Assembly (NCBI GenBank): GCA_964019055.1
Contig: OZ025219.1
Coordinates: forward strand, 3,037,166-3,101,165
Direction of reading: 5' to 3'
Length of the DNA: 64,000 nt
Source of the DNA: Anthopleura xanthogrammica
Lineage: Eukaryota; Cnidaria; Anthozoa; Actiniaria; Actiniidae
A program made the position numbers and the translations under genes. The notes under the pieces were generated by a model, which worked only from the letters and a program-made list of their open reading frames with translations, made no database searches and was not told the origin of the DNA. Of the stretch, positions 35,531 to 64,000 are shown one piece after another (positions within the stretch are counted from its first letter, which is position 1; each line of letters begins with the position of its first letter).

Positions 35531-36203
35531 AATTTTTTTTGTCTCTCTTCTTTATGATGATACTGATCTCTCAGCTCAGTACAAAAGTATCCCTCAATCG
35601 AGCACTGCTATACTTTATCACCAGTAACACCGTATTTCGCTTCCGAATTCATTTTAGCGGATACTGTTTGACTTCAATATGGATCCCTATACCCTCCACC
35701 CTCCTCCACCGTGCGCAAACTCACACACTCAATTTGCTAAGCTGATCCAACTGAAATGCAATTTAATTTTCACCAAGCAAGACATTTTCAGCACCTCGAT
35801 AGCCGTTTAGTTTTTTGTTTTGTTTCCGCTTTTGTTTGTTTGTTTTGGTGTAGTTGTTGTTTTCGTTTGTTGTTGTTTTTCATTTGGTGTTCACTCGGAT
35901 CATTTCATAAGCATTCCGTCTATAATTGAGTTCTGCTTTATGAGACTAGCAGTTTTCCCGGGTCCTTTTTTTTTCTTGTGCTTTTTATGTGCTAAAAGAC
36001 GTAAGAAGCATTGTTGAGCAATTTTTGAAGAGAAAGAGGGAGGTTTTGAAAATGTTATTCCCCTCCCAACTTCACTGAGTCTCAGAGGTGTATAAAATTT
36101 GCTTGATTCCTGCATAAGAATAATTGCCTTTTGGGCTTCCTGTGGAAAATAGTTTCCTGATAAACTGCACGCATGAACACAAGGTCACATGACTGCAGTA
36201 AAG
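34385..36203. other. Intergenic stretch with a SINE and CT microsatellite
   Basis: It contains the family 1 SINE at 35225-35430 and a CTTT tract at about 35500-35530. T/G-rich low complexity lies at about 35800-35890. No gene was recognised. Confidence 0.45.
35225..35430 (+). mobile_element. tRNA-derived SINE, family 1, copy 2
   Basis: The head reads like a tRNA: A box GCATAGCTCAGTTGGTTAG and B box GGTTCGATTCTC. It continues into 'ccactgtttcgacttctctc' and ends near 'gaatttcaactgaaggaact', the plus-strand form of the 16210-16410 copy. Confidence 0.78.
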
Positions 36204-39200
36204 ATGGCTTCCGACTTGTGGTTCTGGTTTTGTGCTGTTGTATTCTTGTCCTTTCCTTCTCAGGTATGAATCTTTACAACTATACGAATTATAATATATT
36301 TTAAGGATTACCAATTGGTGTTAACATTTTCTAGGAGTTTTGTACAAAATATATGACAAAGAACAAAAATATGCTGACGAACATTTATGATGGTTTTATT
36401 GTTGTCTAATCGAATGTAGAATTTATAAAGCTTTAAAAATAATCTCAAATATATTCATGATAGATTTATTTAAGCTTATTATAGTCGTACATAGATTCTT
36501 ATGCTTTATTTATGCTATAGAGAATTATGGTTGTGATTTTTTAGTTTGTAAATTAAGTAAGTTTCTAAATATCGATTGCGTATGTCAAAAAATAACACGC
36601 ATGAATCCCAACACTAATTCACAAGAGATGGAAATCTTTAGAAAGAAATAACTCAATAACTGTTTACTTCATCACGATAAAAATTTAATAAGAATTATTT
36701 GTTTATGCGGCCTCTTATGAATGTTTTTGTGAAAACTTTTGTTTGTACACCTGCATCATCTTAATATGCTATCACTTTTGAAGTACTTCATTTATCTCTA
36801 TATTCAAAATGAAATTAACTCAAAATTACATGGTGAAATGTTCCCAAACGTATACAGTTTTTTCACAATGTTGTAAAAAGGCAACTCACAAAATGCTACT
36901 GAAATCCTGACATCAGATTTTTTTTTAATCCAGGAAAATCAAAATTTCTCAATATCTCACGTTCTGATGTCAAGATTTTTTTAAGCCGCAGTTATATTAT
37001 AAAAAAACCAACGGGGTTTTATATTATGTATTTAGAAGAATATTGACCATGGAAAATTCGAGTTATTACTTTTTTAATGTTAAAAATAGGCCTTTTTATG
37101 ACAGATGCAGCGTTGCTATGGTAACATTGTACGTGATCATTACTACCACAAACAAATCCTAAACTCATAATCTTTAATATGGTTGGTCTATCAGGCATCG
37201 ATATGCAGATATGCTTTTGCTATAAAAGGATTTCTCTTATAGCTCCAAATACCTGTAAACTCTAGGGAGCCTCCTTAAAGTACTTCATTTATCTCCCATT
37301 TCTCAGCAATTCAAAATGGATGCAAACCCCAAATGAAAAATTCAGTGTTCCATGTTGTTTGGTTGAAACTGTACTGACTGCAGTAGCATAGCGAGGGGGG
37401 GGGGGGGGGGGGAGGGCTGGGGGGGTTCAATTTTTTTGGTAATTAGTTAATAGACCATTTCATGGTTGTCGTCACTCAACCTCAACCTTGATAGTGTGTA
37501 TTATATTCTTTAGAATTGACTACAGCTCACGGTAATAATAAACCATTTTCGAGATGCACGAGCGCTTTCAAAAATATTTATTGAAACACTTGAAACTTCC
37601 ACAGGTTTTAGTCAAATTCTAAAGAATAAATTGCACGCTATCGAGGCTGAGGTTGAGGTTGAAATGGTATATTGTTTGCTTATTGTTTTTTTTTATCTTT
37701 TTCTTACTTTTTTAGTTTGGGTCCCCCCCCCCCCCCCCCTCCCCAGTCTTTTAGTGACAGTTTGATCCCCACATTTGTTGTGGCGATTTTGTTCATTTTG
37801 TTTTATTTTCGTCTGCAATTATCTCATCCCTTTTTTTGCTTCAGCGATTGTTGGCCATTGAGTGCCTCCCCCCAGATCATAGGTCCTCACTATATCCCTG
37901 ACTGACTGTACATGTGTCTTTAAGTGGGCTGTTAATTGCCAAAATTATCTTCTAATTCATGGTCCTGACTCTTTTAAGTTAGCACTATTCATTTTTTTTT
38001 TTATTTATTTTTTTTTTAACAGCTTTATTGACCATATTAACATCATAAATTATATAATAATATCAGAAAAGAAGAGAGAGAAAAAAAAAATGGTCAAAAG
38101 GGTGTGTGCGAAACGGGACATATACCGTCCCATGCTACTGGCACAACCCGCAGGTTAAAATCACACAATATATTCCAAGAATTAAAATAGATAAAAAAAT
38201 GTAATAATACATATGTTCTAAATATGTATCTGATATTCTTTAATCTAGGTGGTCTCTATGACAACCCATGGACAATACACACTGAAGCCTAACCATACAG
38301 TAAGTTATAAATATATATATGGATCGGCAAACTAGGGAAACTTATAAAAGGGTCTATTACTACATTATTAAATAGTTTGGATAGTATGTGTGTGCTGATT
38401 GGTAGAGAAATGTGCAATATTAGTTAATTGAGCATGGTTACTGATGCCATCTGCACATGCACTTCAAACTTTGCAAAGAAGTGTAAGAAAACAACATTGA
38501 AAACTACAAAAAAAATTCTTCCTACATAATAAAATAAATAAAACAGCTTTATTCCCCCAGTGTTGAGTAATAAAGCACTTAGAAAGTGCTGAAAGCACTC
38601 AAGAAGTCTGATAAGCTCCACACTTCTTTCAGGGTTGCATTGATCCACAACAAGGGAGCATGGAAAAAGCTGTTTTATTTGTCAATAGCATTTTTCATGG
38701 TTACTGAAAATAGATATCGCAAGGCCTCCTGGGATTGGAATGCAGACAAACTTTGTGAATAAGGCTTCCATTACAAGGAGAACAAGATCAATATTTATAA
38801 GTTGAAAAAACATAGTTTTTCCACAAATTTAGAAACAAAAAGTAAAAAAACATGCTGCAGCAATATATTAGCATGAGTTTTGGGCTTGGCTTGTCTTCAT
38901 TTCTATCCCATAATGCATCATCATGACATCATCCATGGAAAAAATTTTAATTCACTTTCAACATTTTTACATGTCATTGTAAAATGCTTATGCTCAATCT
39001 CTTGATCGAGCCAGATCAAGCTTCTTATTTAAGCTTTTTATGTCAGCTAGATCCAACTGGAAATTTTAAGTTGATTTTTGTGGAGGTTGGAAAAGCATGG
39101 GAGAGAGCTCGGGAAATGAACAGGGCCTCATTGCTGAGAAAAGAAGATAAATAGACCAAATTGGATAACACCGTTGCTATGTACATTGCCACCCAATTCA

Positions 39201-42200
39201 AAACCTCTGGGAATAAGAACTTTCGTTCCAAAAAATTTCCACGGGATATCAAACAAAGAATATTATTCTCAATTGATTTGAATTGGGTGGTGCATAGCTA
39301 TAGCAACGAGATAGCCGATGTGGTCTATCAAGGAAAAACACTAAATAAAGCAGCCAGTATATGCCAGACCTTGACATTTTTTTTTACTTTTAGGTTGGAC
39401 TAACTTGTGATGATTCTTACTGCAGCAGTGGTGACTGCTGTTTCGACTCATCTTCAGAAAAACTAATTTGTTGTGATGAAGAGAGTGAAGACTACCTTTG
39501 GTGTAAGTACTATATACAGTGACCTATTTCAAAAAACATGTTGTCGGTGGGAGAACTGAAATCTGAAATCTGAGACCGAGTAACAGGTGACTTCAAAATG
39601 CAATATATTCAAAGCTAAACAACGCAGACGGCTTCAATAGTTTGGGATATGAAGCATTCATGACCTTTGAGGACTTTGAGTTAGGAATGTAATTTTCATA
39701 TTTTAGCCAGAAAAGTAACATGAAAACACAAAAATTCTGTTAAATTTCAGATGATCACCCATTTCAGATCTCTGAACGAAAACGTTTTTTGAAATAGATG
39801 TACAGTGTGTATTTATGTATAGTACATAAATGTTAATTGTCATTGTATCCAGCTGTCACAAGTGCAACAGGATATTGCATATCATATTGCTTGTTTGCCC
39901 TCGTGTACAGAGCTTGTAGTTCTAGTTTACTCTATATTTTCGCTTTTTCTCCCACCCACCCACACCAAGTTGAAGTGTTTTCTACCGTGTGTAGTTTTGC
40001 TGAATAAACACTTCCTACCGCCAAACACGTCTATTGTCTTCATATTTTTTATCGTTATGAGAATTATATAATTTTATTTATTGGCATGTTATATATTTTA
40101 AAGGTTTCATATATTGACTTTTTATCTTTAGTAAGTATCACCATGCATGTTGTACGTATCCTGCTTATGTACAATGATGCTTTGTCTATTGCATTGTTGT
40201 ACTTTGCTGTACTGTGCCATGCAGTGCCATGCCATGTAATTTTGCTTTGTAAATGTGCTGTGCTGTGTCCTACATTTCTGTGCCATGATATGTAGTTATG
40301 TGCTGTGCTGTTATGTTTTGTTTGCATGTGACCATGCTTTGCTTTGCTGTGCTGTGCTATGCAGTTCTGTGTTGTGTGCACCATGCTTTATTTGCTGTGC
40401 TGTGCAGTGCTATGCTGTTCTGTGTTGTGTGCACTGTTCATGCTTTGCTTTGCTGTGCTATGCTGTTCTGTGTTGTGTGCACAGTGCTTTGCTGTGCTGT
40501 ACTATGCTGTTCTGTGATGTGCGCACCATGCTTTGCTGTTTTTTGGGCCATGCTACAATATGGTGCTATGCTGTTCTGCATACCATGCTGTACTGTGCTA
40601 TGCTGTCCTGCATACCATGCTATACAGTGCTATGCTGTTCTGCCTACCATGCTGTACTGTGCTATGCTGTTCCACATACCATGATGTACTGTGCTGTGCT
40701 GTTCTGTGTTTACTGCTTTACTGTAATCTGAAATGCTGTTCTGTGTTGTGTGCACCATGATTTCCTGTACTACATATATGCTGTTCTGTGCACTAATGTT
40801 TTATGAATTATTTTATCATGATCACCATTCATTTTTTTCTATCATTTTCATCCATACACTGTTACATTTTACGTACCCACATATTATATTAAAAAATAAT
40901 ATTAATAATATATTATGTACTTTGTTTATTCATTCTTTTTTATTCTTCTTATAGGGTTTTGGGTAGCTTTTATTGTCTTTGTTCTTATTATGTCAATGTG
41001 CTTTGGAGCATGTTGTTGTAAAATCCATCGTAGACAAGTCCGCAGGCATTACCTAGTGGTAGCTCAGGAAAACCGACCAGCTCTAACAATCTATGGAACA
41101 GAGGTAATTTGTGTACTAATTCCTGTCGTATATGTTAGAAGCTTTGCACATTTTTTTATCCATTTATCATTTGATTTAAATTTGAATACTCCAGTGTCAA
41201 ATTTTCTATTGCTAAGTGTTATATATATAGTCTTGATTGTGCATAAAATATTCTGCATGGAGAGCACAACCCCTGGAATTGTAAAGCAATTGTATTGTTC
41301 ATGTGTATACACCTATTTCAATAAACTATAAGGTTTTCGCAGCCAAAAGCAACAAGCAACAACACAAGATGACAAAGAACATCTGCATTTTACTCCTTAT
41401 TCATCATTTACATGCAATTATTTTAGAATTAGTTGTTTTGTAATTTATTGTAGGCTGCAACTGTTTGGATTCTTTAATTTTTGTCCTGAATATTCAGCTG
41501 AATAAAACTTTGTTTGCAGTACTGGTCTTGGCTTGTTGCTTGTCACTTGTTGCTTGTCACTTGTTGCTTTTGGCTGCGCCTTGTTTTTATTGAAATTGGT
41601 GTATGTACATTCCTTGCCTCATTACCACAGGCTGTTACTATTAATACAAAAGAATAAATATTACATGCTATCATGGCTAACTCTGAGCAATAGACTAGAG
41701 AACTTGAAACTGGAGTATTGATCAATAAATAAATATAGAAGGGCAGATCCAGGGGGTGGGTTTGGACCACCCTTTTACAACTCCTTGTTTTTCCCTTTTT
41801 TACATAAATTATATGTTATTTTACAGGGAATCATTACATTATAATATCCCAGTAAAAAGATCCAGGGGAAGGGACGGGTTGGTCAACAACCCCTAGTTTC
41901 AATCATCATTTGCCATGCATGGGTAGCATAATTTTTTTTGGTTATTATACATTTGGACCCCTCTTCTCAAAAACATTCCTGGGCCCACCCTTGGAATAAC
42001 TGTGTACTAAACACTTCCAATTATTGACATCCTTCCAATTCTTTTTATGGAATGGTGGTCTGCATATATTTTAATCACGCTCATACAAATCAAAGTCTGA
42101 ACTACCCTTTCAAAACGAGGACATAACTTTTTTATTTTTTTATTTTTGACTTAGCAAATTTTTATAATATTTTTATGTCTAATACGTTCTATGAGTATTT

Positions 42201-42488
42201 ATTTCTTGCTTTAGTCTATATTTTTTATTTTAATTTAATTTTTTAAATTTTTTGTAGAACTTTTTTTTGCCTTTTTTTAACTTTTGACCCAGCCAATTTT
42301 AATAATATTTTTATGTCTAATGCTTAGTACTAATGAGTATTTATTTGTTGTTTTAGTCTATAGCTCCTGTAATACGAGGAGTTCCTCCTGGATACCAGCA
42401 AATGCCACCACCAGGGTACCCTCAGGCAAAACTGCCATCATATACACCTGAAGCTGAGAACAAAGGCAACCCACCTCCTTATCAGTAG
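36204..42488 (+). CDS. Cysteine-rich single-pass protein with PPPY tail, five exons, 166 aa
   Basis: Exons 36204-36263, 38249-38299, 39394-39502, 40955-41103 and 42357-42488 total 501 nt with consistent phases, ATG to TAG. Exon 1 is a signal peptide (MASDLWFWFCAVVFLSFPSQ). Exon 3 is a compact ectodomain with six cysteines, including CC pairs (TCDDSYCSSGDCCFDSS, LICCDEE). Exon 4 gives the membrane helix (FWVAFIVFVLIMSMCFGACC) and a basic stop-transfer (KIHRRQVRRH). Exon 5 is a Pro-rich tail with PPGYQQMPPPGY and a terminal PPPYQ. This plan matches the Shisa / VOPP1 / CYYR1 / WBP1 type of adaptor, in which PPxY motifs bind WW domains of NEDD4-type ligases and related proteins. The exact subfamily is not settled. 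Confidence 0.8.
37450..37671. mobile_element. Fold-back MITE in intron 1 of the PPPY-tail gene
   Basis: The end 'tagaccatttcatggttg' with 'caacctcaac' pairs with 'gttgaggttgaaatggta' on the right. Inner arms 'attctttagaattgac' and 'gtcaaattctaaagaat' also pair. Confidence 0.65.
40190..40770. repeat. Degenerate TGCTGT-rich minisatellite
   Basis: Variants of TGCTGTGC, ATGCTGTTCTG and CATACCATGCTGTACTG recur irregularly for about 580 bp. All plus-strand frames are open, giving Cys/Leu/Val/Ala-rich artefacts. It is intronic between exons 39394-39502 and 40955-41103. Confidence 0.9.
41336..41578. mobile_element. Fold-back MITE with CGCAGCCAAAAGCAACAAG ends
   Basis: The left end 'cgcagccaaaagcaacaag' is perfectly mirrored by 'cttgttgcttttggctgcg' at the right. 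The right end also carries three short direct repeats of CTTGTTGCTTGTCA. It is intronic in the PPPY-tail gene. Confidence 0.8.
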
Positions 42489-44479
42489 AAATATTTATGA
42501 CCAATAATACATTCATTGCGTAGATTGACCATACATCTTCAGAACCAAACCATCCTTGGGCTCCAGAATTATTCCAGGCTTGTGTTACAGTTTTACCAAA
42601 GCACTGACTGCGAAACATCTGAGCAGGAGCACAGCATAGCTAGAATTATCTGGATCATTTAATGCAATGACATTGCAAATGCAAGGTGACATTACATATA
42701 GTTGAAAATTAACCCCAAAACATTGATGCCAACCAACCAGTTTTTTTTTTCAAATATTAATCTTTTAGAAGATTCAGGCCGTCCTAGAGCTGGAACAGCT
42801 TTGCGACAGTCCTATTGATTAAATTATGATCCTGGGTCCTCTCTTTCAAACTGAGTTCTAATATACTCTATTTACAAACTAATGAAACGTCATTGCATGT
42901 GGATGGCAACTTTGGAAAGTTTCAATAATACAGACCAAATAATTATCTAATAATCTCGATCAATAGGAGTGCACACACATGTGTACTATCTAAGCTATAT
43001 ATAGAACAATATTGCTTATTCACAACAAGTCATGAAAATGATTATTTATTACATATGAACCACTTAAAACAGTGTTCAAGACTGTTCAGTGTTCGAACTT
43101 CCTGTCCAAGACAAAATACTTTTTGAAGCACCAAGCCTAAACCATTTAAGGGACCAATCGTTTATTACGTCGCATGCACGGGGGGGTTTCGGAAAAAAAG
43201 CCTTAAGTACAATTTGTAACCCCGTAAATCTATCTCAAATAAAAATGGACCCCTCTTCATCCTTATTTAGGAAATATTTACTCTTGTTAAGGAGTTACTG
43301 GGATTCACGATGGTACAAAACCTAATTGTACCGCACAGTATTTTTAAATTACCAAAAAATCCCACCCCCCCCCCCCCAACATTTATTTGATTTTGAAAAT
43401 TAATACCATCTCCAAAATCATGCTCCCCCCCCCCCCTGCGATGTAATAGACGAACGGTCCTTATTTAAGAACCATCTGTACATGTAGATAAACGATTGCA
43501 AGAATTTTTTACCATATTATTACCTCATTATCTGCATATGTAGTCAAGATATTTTTAAGATTATTTAAATCACTGAAAGGAGTAGCCAATAAATAACTAA
43601 AAGCTTATTCTAGATTAGCTAGCATGGTATGATGGCAATAAACTTTGCAGAAAAAAAAGAAATTCCATATCACTGAGTCAGATGTTGTTATGTTGTTTCT
43701 TTTTTATTCATTTATTTTTCGTTGCTATTTTAAATGTGGTATTTTTCGGAGTTTGTAAAATATAATTTCGTGCACTTAACTGGGACTGGGAGTTAGCCAT
43801 AACGAATGGAAAACAAAATTGTCAAAATGGGAATGGGATTCAATATCGCCCCTGATAAAGTCATCAAAAATTGAAATGTTCGTTATATTAATTTTTAATC
43901 ACCAAATCAGTTGCACAGCGGAATTACGACTTATTCGCCTCCAAACCTGCGCGGTAGAGTCAGAAATACGTCTTCCGGTCACCCAGTCCCCTTCTTTCCA
44001 GTTTCCGCAAGTCTTTAGGTCAGCAGTCTTCATGTACATTGACGTCAAGATGGCGGACTGGAATTTTCGAAATTTTGTGCTGGAATTCAGGATCCTCTTA
44101 ATATAAATGCTTGGTACAGATGGCCTTTACAGTAAATTGCAGAGTTTAAAAACTTACGTTGTCAATGAAATCATTTCGGGTTTTCTCATTCACCCGGGAA
44201 TAAATGTAATTGCCTGATTTTAAACCGAGAAAGGCTGGGACCTAGCTATTGTCTTTTCCGGATGGAAGTCGCAAGCATTGCCTGATTTCAGGCCAAGAAA
44301 ATAAAACTGAGTAATGATAATAATAATGGTTTGCCAGTGGAACTGCATGAGTGTTGTTTGTTAGAACAACTGGCGCACAAAAGGAATATTAACTTCGTTA
44401 CAGTCTTCCTATGATCTCGAACCCAGAAACATTCCTATAATTTATGTACATTTATGTAAATCTTCTTTCTTTCGATTTT

Positions 44480-44700
44480 CACTCGATTTTCGCTTGCCTC
44501 TCACCAAGGCGACCCGAGTTCGAGTCCCGCTGAGCTCGGTGTCGTATGTGAGTAGAGTTGTTTGTTGGTTCTCTCCTGTGCTTCGAGGGATTTTCCGGGT
44601 TCTCCGGTTTTTCCTCCCTCCTCAAAAATCAACTTCTAAATTCCAATTGGAATGCAGTGGAGGAAGAGCCACTCTGTGGATTCCACTGTCAATTCTCATT
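44480..44700 (+). mobile_element. tRNA-derived SINE, family 2, copy 2
   Basis: It contains the B box GAGTTCGAGTCCC and then 'gttggttctctcctgtgctt', 'caacttctaaattccaattg' and 'gagccactctgtggattcca'. It is the plus-strand equivalent of 16690-16890; the A-box end is truncated. Confidence 0.78.
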
Positions 44701-45548
44701 TTTTTTTCTTCTCATTTATTTATTCATTTTCTTTCAAAATAAGTATATATGTACAATAGGGAAGTGTTCTTGGGCAAATACTAACGACTTCCCCCTTGGT
44801 CCCAGCCTCTCTCGGTTTGAAATCAGCATTTTTGACCAAACAGATCTAGAACGGTTGTCGATAAAAGTGAAAAATTTGATGAACATCACATGGCACCTCT
44901 TGGCCAATGGGAAAAGGGGAACTTTGACACTTGATTTAACAAAATTCTTTTTAGACAATAAAAAATGTTTAATGAAAATAACTTTATACAGTATATCTTA
45001 TTGCACAATTTTATCTTCTATTGCATTGCAATTTACTTTCTGATGCTATACACATTCGCAATTCTAACGTACTTTTGGGATGGAACAAGCAAGTCTCGCA
45101 TGCATTTAAGCGCTTCAGGATAGGCTTGCACGGACATCAAAAGATGATAACAATAATCATTACATGACCGGGTGATAATAAACCTTTTCTGAATTGGTTT
45201 GGGTGACCGCGAAACAATGGTTCCAAGTCGATGTTGAAGTTGATAAATACAGTAAGCGTATGAACACATCAAGTCCAACGTACCTCGACTTGGAAACATT
45301 ATTTTGTGGTGACTGAAGTGAATGAACAAAGGATCGTAATGCATTGGATACAAAGGCCTGAAGCAGTTAGCTCGCTTTCCCTGGTCCCCTATCCCAGCAT
45401 GCGTTGCGAATGCATGAAAAAACTTTAAACTTTTGAGTGTATCAAAACCAGGTTTGATAATAAAACTACAATATAAGAATATTACAATATAATATTTGTA
45501 TCAATAATCAAGGGAAAATGTATACATTTTGATATTATTAACATTAGA

Positions 45549-45761
45549 ATAGTCCCCTTCATAGTTTCCTGTGCCACCTGGAAAGGTAGCCGTGCCTTTT
45601 TACCAAAGCGAGACAAGGGTGAGCTTGTAATGATAGGGATGTGAATAATTGTCCAAGGTGTTAAAAAGGGTCTCTATCATTGCAAGCTCACCGTTCACCT
45701 CGCTTCGATCCCCGGCCGGCTACCTTTCAAGATGAGGCAGGGAACTGTGAAGGGGTCTATT
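45549..45761. mobile_element. Fold-back MITE family C, copy 2
   Basis: It carries the same arms and loop as 17306-17521 ('agtccccttcatagtttcct', loop 'gaataattgtccaaggtg'). It is flanked by AT-rich DNA. Confidence 0.85.
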
Positions 45762-46299
45762 GCAAATAAACAGCTATTTGCAGAAACTTCGCCTGGCGTT
45801 CAAGATATAAATATATTCTAAAGCTTAGTAGCTCAAGTGAAAGGATAGCTTGGCATTTGATCGATGCTTCGATCAAATAGGATAAACTTTCAGCAAAACA
45901 ATGCAATAACTTTATAATATTTTCTGTACTTTTGATTAGGATTAAATCTTCAAGGGCTTCAAAGTTTTCACAAATAGCTGTGGTCTGGGCAAAATGACAT
46001 AGTTAAGCCATGAATATCTTTAAAAAGTGCATCAAAAAATGGCAACAAATAGTTTATGCAAAGTGTTTTGGTAATAAGATCGCGTAAGGGAATTATTTAA
46101 ACATTGTATAATTATTTCTCTATATTCGCATATACAGGCCAATATCATATTTTGTCGGTGTTTCTTAGTAGGATTCAAATCACGTCACGTGATCCAGATG
46201 GCTTACGCATTTTTTAAGACGATGGAATTAAGTGAAAATTTTAAAGGATGAGAAGTTGTTTATGTATATTATTCACGATGTAAAAAGGGCCTTAAACGA

Positions 46300-46462
46300 C
46301 AGTGGCGTAGCCAGGGTCCCATTTTAGTGAATTTTAGTATAGGAACGACCAACTGAGCAAAGTGAAGGAGCCATCTATCTAGGGGAGTCTTTCTGGAGAG
46401 TTGTTCTGCTCGTAATTTGTGTAGGTATGTGCCTTTTTTGCCTAGAGGCAGCTACGCCACTG
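46300..46462. mobile_element. MITE with CAGTGGCGTAGC terminal inverted repeats
   Basis: The left end is CAGTGGCGTAGCCAGG and the right end is the reverse complement of CAGTGGCGTAGCTGCC. The interior is 130 bp of non-coding sequence. Ends of this type are typical of non-autonomous DNA transposons. I could not find a clean target-site duplication. Confidence 0.75.
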
Positions 46463-46773
46463 AAAGAAATGTCTATGTCTGAGCAGAGACAAAAAAAAAA
46501 CATCTTGCATTTTTAGCTTAAATAGAAGCTACAGCTCTAATCTTACGCAGATTTTTTCCTGTTTATTTACTGTCCTGTGTCATCTCATGCCAAAAAAAAT
46601 TACTCCATTGATTAAAATGCCACAAGCAACGCGTTTAGTTTTTAAAATAAATGACAGATTAAAGAATATGATAGTAGCTTTAAGTTCGATTTGTGCATGT
46701 AAACGGGCAAGATGTAAATAATTTTAAGAAAAAAAGATATAGGAGTATAGGATAAAATCAACGACCAAGAGGT

Positions 46774-63502
<16,729 letters not shown>

Positions 63503-64000
63503 CTGTGTGGTAAAAATAACAACACATCATAAACCTTACTAGAAGGAAGGAAGGAGGAAGGAAGGAAGAAAGAAAGGAAGAAAGAAAGAAAAGAAGAAAG
63601 AAAGAAAAGAAGAAAGGAAGAAAGGAAGAAAGGAAGAAAGGAAGAAAGGAAGAAAGGAAGAAACGAAGAAACGAAGAAACCAAGAAACCAAGAAACCAAG
63701 AAACCAAGAAACCAAGAAACCAAGAAACCAAGAAACCAAGAAACCAAGAAACCAAGAAACCAAGAAACCAAGAAAGGAAGAAAGGAAGAAAGGAAGAAAG
63801 GAAGAAACGAAGAAACGAAGAAACGAAGAAACGAAGAAACGAAGAAACGAAGAAACGAAGAAACGAAGAAACGAAGAAACGAAGAAACGAAGAAACGAAG
63901 TAAGCAAGAAAGGAAGAAAGCAAGAAAGGAAGAAAGGAAAAAAAAGAAGAAAGGAAGGATGGCTGGAAGAATATTCAAGGGAATCTTCTGGTGATTGAAA
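63503..64000. repeat. Purine-rich 8-bp tandem repeats
   Basis: From about 63541 to 63952, GAAGAAAG, GAAACCAA and GAAACGAA units alternate in blocks. No ADAMTS exon was recognised in the flanks, so the signal-peptide exon is likely beyond the window. Confidence 0.9.

Larger units (their letters stand above)
42489..46773. other. Intergenic region between convergent genes
   Basis: It separates the PPPY-tail gene (plus) from the ADAMTS gene (minus). It holds C homopolymers (about 43363-43377 and 43423-43436), SINE family 2 (44480-44700), MITE C (45549-45761) and an hAT-like MITE (46300-46462). An AATAAA on the minus strand at 46562-46567, about 210 bases past the ADAMTS stop, is a candidate polyadenylation signal. 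Confidence 0.5.

Noticed and set aside
40255..40760. Plus-strand Cys/Ala/Val/Leu-rich frames
   Set aside because: They are produced by the TGCTGT minisatellite, open in all frames, inside an intron.
45033..45353. Minus-strand frame of about 100 codons with ordinary-looking composition
   Set aside because: It begins at TTG (first ATG is a few codons in), has no recognisable motif or splice partners, and lies between MITE and SINE copies. It could be an unknown gene, but nothing supports it.

Overview
The window is animal nuclear DNA. Genes are split into many short exons with GT-AG introns, coding capacity is low, simple repeats are long, and short inverted-repeat elements are dense. Domain families (ADAMTS with thrombospondin, MAM and PLAC modules, F-box/WD40, furin-like cysteine repeats) are metazoan. 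My best guess is an anthozoan cnidarian such as a stony coral. That rests on gene content and genome style only, not on a diagnostic marker.

Layout. (1) 451-9555, minus: a secreted protein with a signal peptide, an Asp-rich N-terminus and at least 14 furin-like cysteine modules, each on its own phase 1-1 exon; the 3' end is not found. (2) 9556-14557: no gene seen, several fold-back elements. (3) 14558-27547, minus: a complete 21-exon FBXW10-like F-box/WD40 gene, 686 aa, with all exon phases closing. (4) 29515-30543, plus: an intronless 342-aa ORF of unknown function. (5) 31033-32492 and 34064-34384, plus: two small single-pass membrane proteins, the first with two exons. (6) 36204-42488, plus: a five-exon, 166-aa cysteine-rich single-pass protein with a PPPY tail (Shisa/VOPP1/CYYR1-like). 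(7) 42489-46773: intergenic, SINE and MITE copies. (8) 46774-63502, minus: an ADAMTS metalloprotease, 27 exons recovered (1245 aa, N-terminus outside the recovered part).

The most striking observations are these. The ADAMTS protein carries one MAM domain nested inside its cysteine-rich domain and a second before the PLAC domain. The furin-like gene contains freshly duplicated exon+intron units of about 345 bp and one mosaic exon, indicating ongoing unequal exchange. At least two tRNA-derived SINE families and many fold-back MITE families occupy introns and intergenic DNA, and one MITE seems to supply a splice acceptor. The genes do not look like a functional cluster; they are separate loci. 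Several encode secreted or membrane proteins.

All exon boundaries were read by eye from splice consensus, reading-frame continuity and family motifs. No transcript or database evidence was available.
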